A stretch of 64,000 bases of DNA, taken from positions 11,942,937 to 12,006,936 of the forward strand of contig NC_088313.1 in assembly GCF_910592395.1 (NCBI RefSeq), in the 5' to 3' direction. Positions within the stretch are counted from its first letter, which is position 1; each line of letters begins with the position of its first letter. The notes beneath the pieces were generated by a model. That model saw only the letters and a program-made list of their open reading frames with translations. It made no database searches and had not been told where the DNA came from. Positions 32,401 through 44,400 of the stretch are shown in pieces. A program made the position numbers and the translations under genes. This stretch comes from Lineus longissimus. Lineage: Eukaryota; Nemertea; Pilidiophora; Heteronemertea; Lineidae.

Positions 32401-35400
32401 TCATTGGTGGTCTTGTCTCAATGAAGGTACATTTCAGGGGTTAACATTTTGAGAATTTTTTCAAACTAATGTACATGACATCCCACAACTCTCCAACAAA
32501 GGAAAGTCATATCTGGACATTTTTGGAGAAATGAGAGACATTTCAAAGAGTGGTACACTGTGCCAAAAGCGACGAAAGAGGACAAAAAGTCATGATTTTG
32601 CAGCCAACAGCACCAAATTCAAAGACCAGCCCTGGCCAGAATAAGCAAGCTATGGAGCTGAAACTTTAGGATGTGATTTAGGAATATCTTTGCTGCTTTG
32701 GACACAACTTTCAGAATCAAGGCCTAAGTAGTTTCAAAGAAATTACAAAATGAATGGCAACACAACAAGACTTGTAAAAATGAAACCGAACTTAGACCGG
32801 GGGTAGGTTGACTCATATTTGGGTCAAATCAAGTTTTTTTCTCATTATTTTAGCTTGTTTTGACCTTAAATCACCAGCAATACAATATTCTAAATGAATT
32901 AGAGTGATTTGAGCACATTCAAATTTTTCACTAAATTGACCCAAAATGTAGTGTAAATGGAGACAAGACCACAATTGATTTTTTAAGCCTTTTAGCAGTT
33001 AAATTGTCAATGTTTGACCGCGACGCATCAAAGAATGCGTCAAGTAGTGAAACTGAAATTCGGATATGATATACGGGTTAGTCTTGCGAGTAACTGGTGC
33101 GATTTAAATTGGTGATTGACCACGGAAATTGTTTTCTAAATTGACAAGTTTGACACTAGTGGACATTTTTACCCATATCGGCCATTTTTCACTCCAAATT
33201 TGAACCCCCCCCCCCCCCCCCCTATGGCCAGGTTGTCGAAATTCAAAATTATTTTTTTTACCAAACAATTTATTTATATCTGTAGACTTGCCACAGCAAA
33301 TATTTTTTCAATACCTCTCCAAATATGTACTTGAGAGTAAAAAACATGCACTCGTCTAATTGATAGGCCTCGACCCTCCAACCTATGAATATTCATTGGT
33401 GGTCTTGTCTCAATGAAGGTACATTTCAGGGGTTAACATTTTGAGAATTTTTTCAAACTAATGTACATGACATCCCACAACTCTCCAACAAAGGAAAGTC
33501 ATATCTGGACATTTTTGGAGAAATGAGAGACATTTCAAAGAGTGGTACACTGTGCCAAAAGCGACGAAAGAGGACAAAAAGTCATGATTTTGCAGCCAAC
33601 AGCACCAAATTCAAAGACCAGCCCTGGCCAGAATAAGCAAGCTATGGAGCTGAAACTTTAGGATGTGATTTAGGAATATCTTTGCTGCTTTGGACACAAC
33701 TTTCAGAATCAAGGCCTAAGTAGTTTCAAAGAAATTACAAAATGAATGGCAACACAACAAGACTTGTAAAAATGAAACCGAACTTAGACCGGGGGTAGGT
33801 TGACTCATATTTGGGTCAAATCAAGTTTTTTTCTCATTATTTTAGCTTGTTTTGACCTTAAATCACCAGCAATACAATATTCTAAATGAATTAGAGTGAT
33901 TTGAGCACATTCAAATTTTTCACTAAATTGACCCAAAATGTAGTGTAAATGGAGACAAGACCACAATTGATTTTTTAAGCCTTTTAGCAGTTAAATTGTC
34001 AATGTTTGACCGCGACGCATCAAAGAATGCGTCAAGTAGTGAAACTGAAATTCGGATATGATATACGGGTTAGTCTTGCGAGTAACTGGTGCGATTTAAA
34101 TTGGTGATTGACCACGGAATTTTTTTTTTTAATTGACAAGTTTGACACAAGTGGACATTTTTACCCATATCGGCCATTTTCACTCCAAATTTGAACCACC
34201 CCCCTATGGCCAGGTTGTCGAAATTCAAAATTATTTTTTACCAAACAATTTATTTATATCTGTAGACTTGCCACAGCAAATATTTTTTCAATACCTCTCC
34301 AAATATGTACTTGAGAGTAAAAAACATGCACTCGTCTAATTGATAGGCCTCGACCCTCCAACCTATGAATATTCATTAGTGGTCTTGTCTCCTCTGTTGC
34401 CCTGCCAATATGCAGCGCCATCTTGGAAAAGCCGTGACGTCACCGCGGTATCCTCCTTGCTACCCGCCTCACGAAACAAGCCTCGTCCCCAGGACCAAAC
34501 AAGCAGGAGGGACGAGGTTACCAGGTCTAAAATTGCCCAACTAAAGTCTTGGTTGATTGGTTTTTAGTGGTTGTTTTCTTGGTTTTTAATAACCTAATAC
34601 ACAGTCAAAACTGTCCAAGCTAGGTCAGGATTTGCTACATGGCTATACGCCCCTTGATTGTTTTAAATTGATGCTACTTCATTTTGAACAAAACAAAATG
34701 GCTGTTGACACACAAGTACTGATTTTGTGTAGTAATGCATTGGGAGACGAGGCCTAACTAGTCGATGGGGGAAGTTCTCGATTTCTTCGTTTCTCTGTTT
34801 CTCTGTTTATTAATACCCAAATGGATGTACACATGCAGCTGATGGTGGGCTTGTGATGAAAGACGCCCGGACGCCCGATCACGCCCGACGCCCACGCCCG
34901 GCCCTTCTACGCAGGGGTCTGCAGACTACCTTTACCAAAATGAAATGGTAACAGATCAAACCCCAAATGAAATACTTTCACATTCTAAAATCGTAAGGTC
35001 GCTCAAAATATACATCATTTGTTGTCATTGGTAAAGCATGAAGTTTGGGGTTTTTTTTTTTCATGTTTCTAAAAGTTTGTGATATTTCAAAAACATTTAT
35101 TATTGCATCTCAATTTTGGATTTACTTTGTTATGCGGCTTCTTCCTAACCGCTTACCCAGGGGTCATTGCGTGATCCTATGGTCGCTTGCACTGCCCCTG
35201 GTATCATGTTGAGCTAAAACATATTTTATTGGTCAACGAATAATGTTTGACAAGCAAATAAGATGTAAATAATGTTTTGACACTTCGCATGTTCATGGCA
35301 TGTATTGAATCAGCGAAAAGGGCGACTTAGCAGACTACATACAACCAATTACCCTATTATGCGCTCACAAATCAATTGACGGCATTATAGAACTACATGG

Positions 35401-38400
35401 ACGCCAGTTATATATGAGCTAATGCTGATATCAAAAAATAATTGCGTCATTTAGTGGGCCCATATGCGGGCACTCCGAGCAAAATAGAACCGAAGAACCT
35501 CATGTTACAAGTCCCAATCGCGCGAGCGCTGTTAACATATTATTTCAAAACCCATTTTGATAATTTATTTTCATATTCGAGTATAAGGCTATTATATGTA
35601 AACATCCTGAGATAATCACTACTATAATGGACATAGAGCTGATATAGTTTGTCACACATCTCCTCCGTCAGTTCAGATCGAATGACCTCGAAACTTTTCC
35701 TGAAAGTTGTGGTTGATATGGAGATGGTCCTCGCCGGGTTAAATGGGTAAACTTTGCAGCGATCTCGGAGAAAAAGCATTTTTTGTTCTTTCTATATATA
35801 GGCATACTAATTAACATAAGGGGCCTTTTCAGCAGGTCTGATTTGCATATGGGGCCATCTATTAAATCAAAAGTGTGGGATTATGTAAAAATAAGCCGGG
35901 AAAGTATTGGGGCCACTATGTTAAAAGCATTCATCCATTTCCGCAATTTTTCCCCTTTATTTTGGTCGTACTCTTTCACCTTACCTTGTTAATCGCTGTT
36001 AATTTTTCTGAGTACCGTATGGGAAATCATCACGTGATACACGTCACATAATAACAAAACCGCCTCACCCGACCCAAGCACTGGGCGCAAAGTAGCGCAC
36101 AGCTCCCTATATGAATACCCATGCAAATATAAAATATCATATAAAATCCCGATTAACATTTCTTTACTGCAATAAAAAAAGGCTAACCACTGCAGATTAA
36201 CAAGTAAGTGAGTGTTCCGGAACGAGTGGAGTCCGTGCGGAGGGTGTCGAAAAAAAACCTAGGCGAACTACTTCCTCCGTCTGGTGCTGCCACCCACTAT
36301 GCTCGCGGCATTTGTTGTACTTAGTTCGTGACTTCACGCCATTGCCTTTTCACCATTACCGAAATAGTTCGTCAAAATAACTCGAGACCACTTTGAAGAG
36401 TGGTGGATTTTAGACAACATCACAACCCCCAGACATGTCATTTCACCCAAATTGCCCCAACCCCACAGTAAGCCAACACCCTAAAACAACCCGCGCAACG
36501 GGTATTATGCTTTCAGATGATAGTCAGCTACAAACGGGTTTTGGTCATGTTGAAACAGTGCTGACACGCAGTGCCCGGGTCATAGGTCACCGCCAGATTC
36601 TAGCGGTGAGGAGCGATATGATTGGATATGACGTATAGGAGTATCAAGGGTCTAGTGGTGCAGCCATTTTTAATGCTAATCAAGTAGACCCTGCATCAAG
36701 AGTCTGGGCCTCTTCCCGCCCCTCTTGGTGAATGTTATTTTCAATCCACGATTGCATGTCACCTAATCGTTGAGATTTCGCGGGAGATGAAATTGTAAAC
36801 AATCGCACGTGCGCAGTTCGAATGTCAACAGAAATATAATACACGTGTTGTTGGGTTTTCCCGGTATTTCGAAAAGGGTTTCTTGACGGGGGACTATAGG
36901 CAGGAGCTGGGGGGGGGGGGGGGGGGGGTCAAAATGGTGGTCTCTATTTTACTTGAATTTGCAGTTAGGGGATGGGGACAGTGTTGACCGTGTGTTTACA
37001 TACACATTATCTGTGAAGGAATTACATTGAGGGGGACAATTTTGAGTACACTGTACATTTTTACGATTATTTGCATGGGAGGGGGGGTCTGTGGGTACGT
37101 ACAAAAAAAGTACGCACCTGACCTTTCAAGGTGTCAAATGCATGCAACCTGTCGAATTCCAGCAAGAATGTGGACCACGTTTATTAACATCAGGTGACCT
37201 GCAACCGTGGATTGAATATAACATTTGTCGAGGTATAATCTGCAGACCGGGCGTCGGGCGTGATTGGACGTCCGTCCGACGCCCGATGCCCACCGACGCC
37301 CGGTCTGCAGATTATACCTTGACACTGTTCTATTCAATCCACGATTGCAGGTCACCTGATGTTAATAAACGCACGCAGTATACACTTCGCATTTCAATAC
37401 CGAATACGGATATATGTTTTCCAGCGAAATTCGTACTTTTTTAAGTACGTACCCAAAGACCCCCCCCCCCCCCCCCATTTGAACTGCCCACGTGCGATTG
37501 TTTACAATTTCATTTCCCGCAAAATCTCAACGATCAGGTGACCTGCAATCGTTGATTGAAAATCAAAAAGAGGCCGCGTTACAAAATAAATCCAAAATAG
37601 AGATGTAAAATATTTTTTCACAAACATCCAAAAGTTTAACAAATGTGTGAAAATAACACCCTGTATACTTTGAGCGACCTTAGTTATGATTTTAGGGAAT
37701 GAAATTATTTATATTATTATATCTCTATTTGGGGTTTGATCTGTTACCCTTTCATTTAGGTAAAGGTAGTCTGCAGACCCCGGCGTGGTGGGGCCGGGCG
37801 TGGGCGTCGGGCGTGATCGGGCGACCGGGCGTCTTTCATCATAAGCCACATAGGACCTATCATATGGATATTATAAGCCCCCCTTCTTAGGAGGGGCTCT
37901 TAAGATACACGCGTGTGCGGGAGTATAATGACGAGAAATGACGAGAGTAACTTGCATAGGCTACAATCAATTTTGTTTGGTTTTTCAAAATGGCGCTCAA
38001 TTAACTCCGTTTAGTTTACGATTTCTCCACGATCTTCCGGTGGTGGTTGCTATCCCATTGGTTGAAATTAATTTAAATCTTCATGGGAATTCGCTACATA
38101 TGCCTAAGAAATTGGCCAATTATATTTTTATTAGGGAAATATCCGTCCTAAATAATGACAGAAAAGGGTGGTTTATTTCAATTTTGTGTCCACATGGTTG
38201 AGGTCACGTGACATAAACAAAACAATCGCACACACCCGTTCAAAAAAGCACTTTAAAAAAAAACAAATACGTTTTTCCTGCTTAAAACCACACTGACGAC
38301 TAAGTTATATTGGTCTACTGCCCAAATCTGAAGTATCAAAATGAATCATAAACTAGAACTAGCACTATTTAGCTATAGTTGCGTGAAAAATTCGGGTGAG

Positions 38401-41400
38401 CGACATTCTGCACCCTGGCGGCCAATAATTAAACTACTTTCAGCCGTCTGCTCCGGTCCCGTTAGGGAGTTTTTCCAAAATGTACGCGATGATCACGTGC
38501 CCCATTAAATAACAGGACGTAACATCTATTTTAAAATGCGTTTCCAAAGTGAATGCATGAGGACAACCCATTTGTGTCGTATATCACTGGAAACGCCCGA
38601 TTCCCGTGATTCTGCAGGATGCTAAATCGGGCATTTTATTTCTTTAAATAAATCATAAGCGTCGCATTTGCTGCTAGCTCTGTTCACCATCCCAAATGGC
38701 AATATTGCCAATTGGGCCGGACAATCACGAAAAACCCCAAATATTATACATTTCTTTCTGAATAATTCTTACAGCGCCCATTCCCCCATGAAAGACAGTT
38801 GCTTACGCTACACAACAATCAAAAAAAATCGAGGGTCAACCATTGAACTTTTGAGATATGTTGAATTTTGCACAAATCAGAGAAAAACGCACCAACTGGC
38901 ACTGGACGGCTTTTCAAAACGGGGCCGACGCACATCCCAAGTTCAGTGTACACATACGTCGGCAACAACAGTAAATGCGTAGTTTCTTGCTAGCCGCCTA
39001 TTGGGTAGCGCTCTAGGTTTCAGAAACTCCAACAAAACATGTCTTTACCAAAACAACTGCTAAATCAACACTGACATACTGTGAGGACCGAGAAATCAAT
39101 GATTTAAGGAACTACGGTTAGGGCTTGGCCGCGCATGAATAAGGACAATCACAATGTATTACCTTACCAAAACAAAAATGTGTCGGAAGGAACTATGGAT
39201 GGTCCCAACAGGGGGGGTTCAGGGGGGGTTCCCCTCCATTGTACTGGGTAAAAACGTAGGGGAGTTCGGGGGTGCTCCCCGACCTAAAGGGGGGCTCACT
39301 AAGTCCTTGACTTTACATATTATGTATGATATACACAATGATATACATGATTTGACTTCGGTTTTTCTTTGACTGATTTACTTTATTTGTTTTTGCTACA
39401 GTTCTTGCTCTTTCTGTTTACCTCGAGTCGGACAAGACTGTTACGAATGCCGGAGAACATGTTACGTTTATTTGCACTGCAACAGAACACCAGCCAGCTC
39501 CAGAACTGCATTACTACAGAATTCAGACTGGTAGTACGACGAAGGTGGACATGTACAACGACTATATATTGTCAAAGGCGGACAACCAGGCACGCTTTTA
39601 CTGCGAAGCAAAAGTGCCCGGATACCCGGAAAAGAATACAGTTTCAGAAACGATCACCATCACAGTAAAATGTAAGCCGCATTAGACTGTTAGCAGGTCT
39701 TCTTGCCAATGAAGCCAGCAGCAGAGATGCATATGGCAAATATTTATTTATACATGTACACGTATGTCGCTTGATTCGAGTGATCGGAGCGTATGTTGTG
39801 CTGCCGGCCGCAACACGGTGCTGAAGATCTTTACCGTGGGCTTTTAAGAGAACAACCAATTGCAACTACATGTGAGAACGTTTTATCATCAAATGAGAAA
39901 AAATAATTACCGTACGATTGGTCCCTGAAGAATTGTGTGCTGTTGTCGAAGAGCTAAAATAAAGGCTGGGTTGTTTCGACAAGTTTACTGTTAGGCTGCC
40001 TAAGCAACTAACAGAAACTAAATAGCTATAACTTGTTATAAATACCAACATCATTTCAATTATCATAATCTGCTTGCAGTCAATGCCACACGGATCACTA
40101 TGACAGAGAAGCCACCAAACTCAGTTGGAAACGGTGATCTTGTGAGCCTGAAATGTCGGACAGACAGCAGCTATCCAGGTGCCGAAATCGAATGGTTAAA
40201 GTTCAGACCAGGGTGGCAAGCTCCGCAGCAAATTTACACATCGATCAAATCAAAGCAAGACAGGGCTGACTTCGGTACAGTGCAGGAGAGCGAACACAAC
40301 TTCCTGGCGACCAGAGATGACGGTGATGCTACCTATGTATGCAAAATCAAAGAGACTGACATCCAAAGTACTGTGTTGATTAATGTCACATGTAAGTTCT
40401 CACCACTGAAATCCTAAGAGCTGTAAGCCTACTCATGAACTCAAGCATAGAAGGAAGAGGCTGAATAACTCTCTCTGTCTGAATGAAATTCTGTTCGTGT
40501 AGTATATATAATATACACGCCACGATAAAATTATCGGCCCTAATTATTTTCCAGTTCCTCACACGGGGACAGAACTCAAAGGCGACCACACGACAGCTTC
40601 CCCGCTGAACAGTCCAACGACACTTCACTGTCGGACAGACGAGAGCAATCCAGCTGCTGTTCTCAAGTTGTTTGAGTTGACATACCGAGAAGGTAAGCTA
40701 CGTGTAACACAGACAGGAATGTACGGTGGCTGGGAAAGGACATCGAGAAAAAAAAATTCTCGGCGGGACGACTTATTATATCGGGGGGACGACTTACTAA
40801 GTCGGGGGGGACGACTTACTAAGTCGGGGGGACGACTCAGTAAGTCGGGGGGACGACTTATTATCTCGGGGGCAATTTATTAAGTCGGGGGGACGACTTA
40901 TTATGTCGGGGGACGACTTATTATCTCGGGGGGACGACTTATTATCTCGGGGGGACGACTTAGTAAGTCGGGGGGACGACTTATTATCTCGGGGGGACGA
41001 CTTAGTAAGTCGGGGGGACCACTTATTATCTCGGGGGACGACTTATTATCTCGGGGGGACGACTTATTATCTCGGGGGGGACGACTTAGTAAGTCGGGGG
41101 GACGACTTATTATCTCGGGGGGACGACTTATTAAGTCGGGGGGACGCCTTATGAAAGCGAGGGCGAGGCCTGGCTGTGACTGTCTCATCTCTTTCACCAT
41201 ATCAATAACAAGCAGTGCGGCGAAGACTCATGCAGCCTGGCTGTGACTGTCTCATCACTCTCATCATGTTGTCAACACGGTGGAGCAGCCAGGACTGATT
41301 TGGCCTGGCTGTGACTTCCTCATCTCTCTCACCATGTTGACAACTTAATAATAATATTGCCCTACTGCCTTTTTCATGAATCAATTTTGAGCATTATGTT

Positions 41401-44400
41401 TACAACGTAGTTGACAATAATTATAGTGAGAGAGATGAGACAGTCACAGCCAGGCCGAATCAGTCCTGGCTGCTCCACCGTGTTGACAACATGATGAGAG
41501 AGATGAGGAAGTCACAGCCAGGCCGAATCGGTCCTGGCTGCTCCACCGTGTTGACAACATGGTGAGAGAGATGAGACAGTCACAGCCAGGCCTCGCCCTC
41601 GCTTTCATAAGTCATCCCCCCGAGATAATAAGTCGTCCCCCCGACTTACTAAGTCGTCCCCTCGAGATAATAAGTCGTCCCCCCGAGATAATAAGTCGTC
41701 CCCCCCGACTTACTAAGTCGTCCCCCCCGAGATAATAAGTCGTCCCCCCGAGATAATAAGTCGTCCCCCTGACTTACTAAGTCGTCCCCCCGACTTACTA
41801 AGTCGTCCCCCAACTTACTAAGTCGTCCCCCCCGAGATAATAAGTCGTCCCGCCGAGAATTTTTTTTTTCTCGATGTCCTTTCCCAGCCACCGTAGGAAT
41901 GAAAGAATAGAACGCGAAATGATATTTTCTACCTCCTGACTTAAAGCCTCCACTACGCCTGGTAGAACGGGCGGCCTGCGGTGTATCCCACCAAAGTGAT
42001 GGGTGTCTATAAACCGAAGATCGAAGACCGCAGACCGAAGACCGAAGATGGAAGATCTATAAAACGAAGATCCCACCAACTATAAAGCGAAGACCCTACT
42101 ATAAAACGAAGACCCCACTAACTATAAAGCGAAGACCCTACTATAAAACGAAGACCCCACCTACTATAAAGCGAAGACCCTACTATAAGACGAAGATCCC
42201 ACCAACTATAAAGCGAAGACCCTACTATAAAACGAAGACTCCACCTACTATAAAGCAAAGACCCTACTATAAAACGAAGACCCCACCAACTATAAAGCGA
42301 AGACCCTACTATAAAACGAAGATCCCACCAACTATAAAGCGAAGACCCTACTGTATAAAACGCTTTTTGCAGTCATAAAAACGTGTTACGTGCGAAACGG
42401 GTTCATTGGCCGATCTGGCCGTCTCTTTCTGCACACAGGGTGTACGCTTCAGTCTGAGGTGCTCGCAAACAGGTCATACAGTATAGAACCTATTTTTAGC
42501 GCGCGGTGAGTGTGATACGGGGCGTAGCTTAATGGTTACGGTATGATCTCAATGATCCTATTTATGCAAGCGGAGTGGGTTCGATCCGCGGATAGGTTGC
42601 TTTTTGTCTTTAAATTTATAAATTCGTTTTTATTTTTATTTTTTTATATATATTTATAAATACTCTGTGTTTTTACCACAAAATTACGGTGATTCCCCAC
42701 GGTGGGTTTGTCGGCCTTTTAGGTATTTTTCCGATCAACTGCTGTGACATTGTTTGTTAACTCTCTTCTGATTGGTTGCTGCACTGTATCATTGCTGGTA
42801 TCAGTGGGGTTGGCGTAGCGTAGGGTAGGTTTGGGGACAGGCTCAAGACAGCGCTTCCGTAATCCTGAAGTCCAGTCAATCCAGGACAAATAGGACTGTG
42901 ACCCAAAATGAATTGCTTTATAGTTGGCAGGGTCATATCGCCCTTTGCCCGTTGGGTAAACATCAAGGAAGGACCTATTGAGAGTCGACTGGGGGGGGGG
43001 GGGGGGCTGCTCCCCCAACGCACTGGATAAGCATCAAGGAAGGACTTGTTGAGAGTCCACGAGGGGGCTCCCCCAACGCACTGGATAGCACATGTTCGAA
43101 GGACCGGGGATTTGGGGGCTCCCCCCCCCCATTGTACGTTGTGTGATTTCTCTAAGACTGTGACCTTGCATATTAATAGGGTCTTCGCTTTATAGTAGGT
43201 GGGATCTTCGTTTTATAGTAGGGTCTTCGCTTTATAGTAGGTGGGGTCTTCGTTTTATAGTAGGGTCTTTGCTTTATAGTTGGTGGGGTCTTCGTTTTAT
43301 AGTAGGGTCTTCGCTTTATAGTTGGTGGGATCTTCGTTTTATAGATCTTCCATCTTCAGTCTTCGGTCTTCGGTCTTCGATCTTCGGTTTATAGACACCC
43401 CCAAAGTGATGACTTATCCACGACTATTCATTATGGCCAACCACTTGCTGAGCTGCTGGGTCAAGGTGGTTGCCGAAACCATCCTCTATACTGAGGTAAG
43501 CACCAAGCATCAGCTTTGGAATGGTAACAACTCGGCAACTGCTTCGTACTCTTGGTACATGGTGATCCATGGTCTATTTACTTTAGTCACTTTCTATCAC
43601 AGGTGCAGCCCCCTCTTGGAACGAAGTCAAGGACAACATTACCTCACAAGACGTGCCGGGCCATTATGGCGGAACGATGACAGTATCTTCGTTAAGTTTA
43701 AAAGCTACTAAAGCATTGAACAGCCGGAAGTATAAATGCATGTCTGTCTATTCATCGGGGAACGAATCCATGGTACTAAATTCCTCAATCGCCACCATAA
43801 AAGTCAAATGTAAGTTTAGGGATAGACCAGAATGATGAATAAATAGATAAAACAAAGTCACTAAATACAGACTTACTCCGCCGCCAGCAACCATGATCTC
43901 GATATTCATCCTTACAAGGAAGAAAATAGACATGTAGTAAGAAATTTAAAAAATACGGAAATGATACATGTGCGTATTTTAGTATTGAACGTACATACGT
44001 ATATGTGCTCCAAATTTGAGTATTTCGTTGAAACACCACGCTTCTCGTTACAAGACACATTAGCCTAGTCAGTGTATTTCAAATAAAGAATCAGGTCACG
44101 GCAAATATCCTTTGATCCCACAGCTCTCGCGGGCAATTAACTCGAAGCCATGATGAAGCCCTTTTTAATTCAGCTACAAACTAAGCTGAGGTGCAAAACA
44201 ATGATAGAACGACCAAAATTCAACGAAAACAATTTACTCTGCACATTGGGTACACATATGATTTATCGGGTTACAAATATATACAACATAAATTATATTG
44301 ATGAGAACGATCTAAGAATTAAGAAAGATGTGTTGATTAGCTGCTTATTGCCAAACAACAATAATCAAACCACAATAAGCTGCATGCACTCTCATCTGTT

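Larger units (their letters stand above)
30594..34809. mobile_element. TTAA-flanked inverted-repeat element carrying the nested R array
   Basis: TTAA at 30590-30593 and 34810-34813 flank inverted arms of about 60 bp (TAAACAGAGAAACAGAGAAA, then ATCGAGAACTTCCC, then TAGTTAGGC). Removing the R array leaves ~800 bp, a typical MITE size. A TTAA target fits piggyBac- or Kolobok-type transposition. There is no transposase. It lies in intron 1 of the Ig gene. Confidence 0.75.
34854..37841. mobile_element. 3-kb element with long GC-rich inverted termini
   Basis: The left end TGATGAAAGACGCCCGG (34854-34870) pairs with the complement at 37825-37841. Pairing continues inward over ~250 bp through GATCACGCCCGACGCCCACG, GGGGTCTGCAGACTACCTTT and AACAGATCAAACCCCAAAT. 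No transposase was recognised; a 79-codon minus-strand ORF (35540-35779) is of unknown nature. It contains a Helitron-like insertion (35921-36513) and a perfect-armed palindrome (37179-37370). It lies in intron 1 of the Ig gene. Confidence 0.75.
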
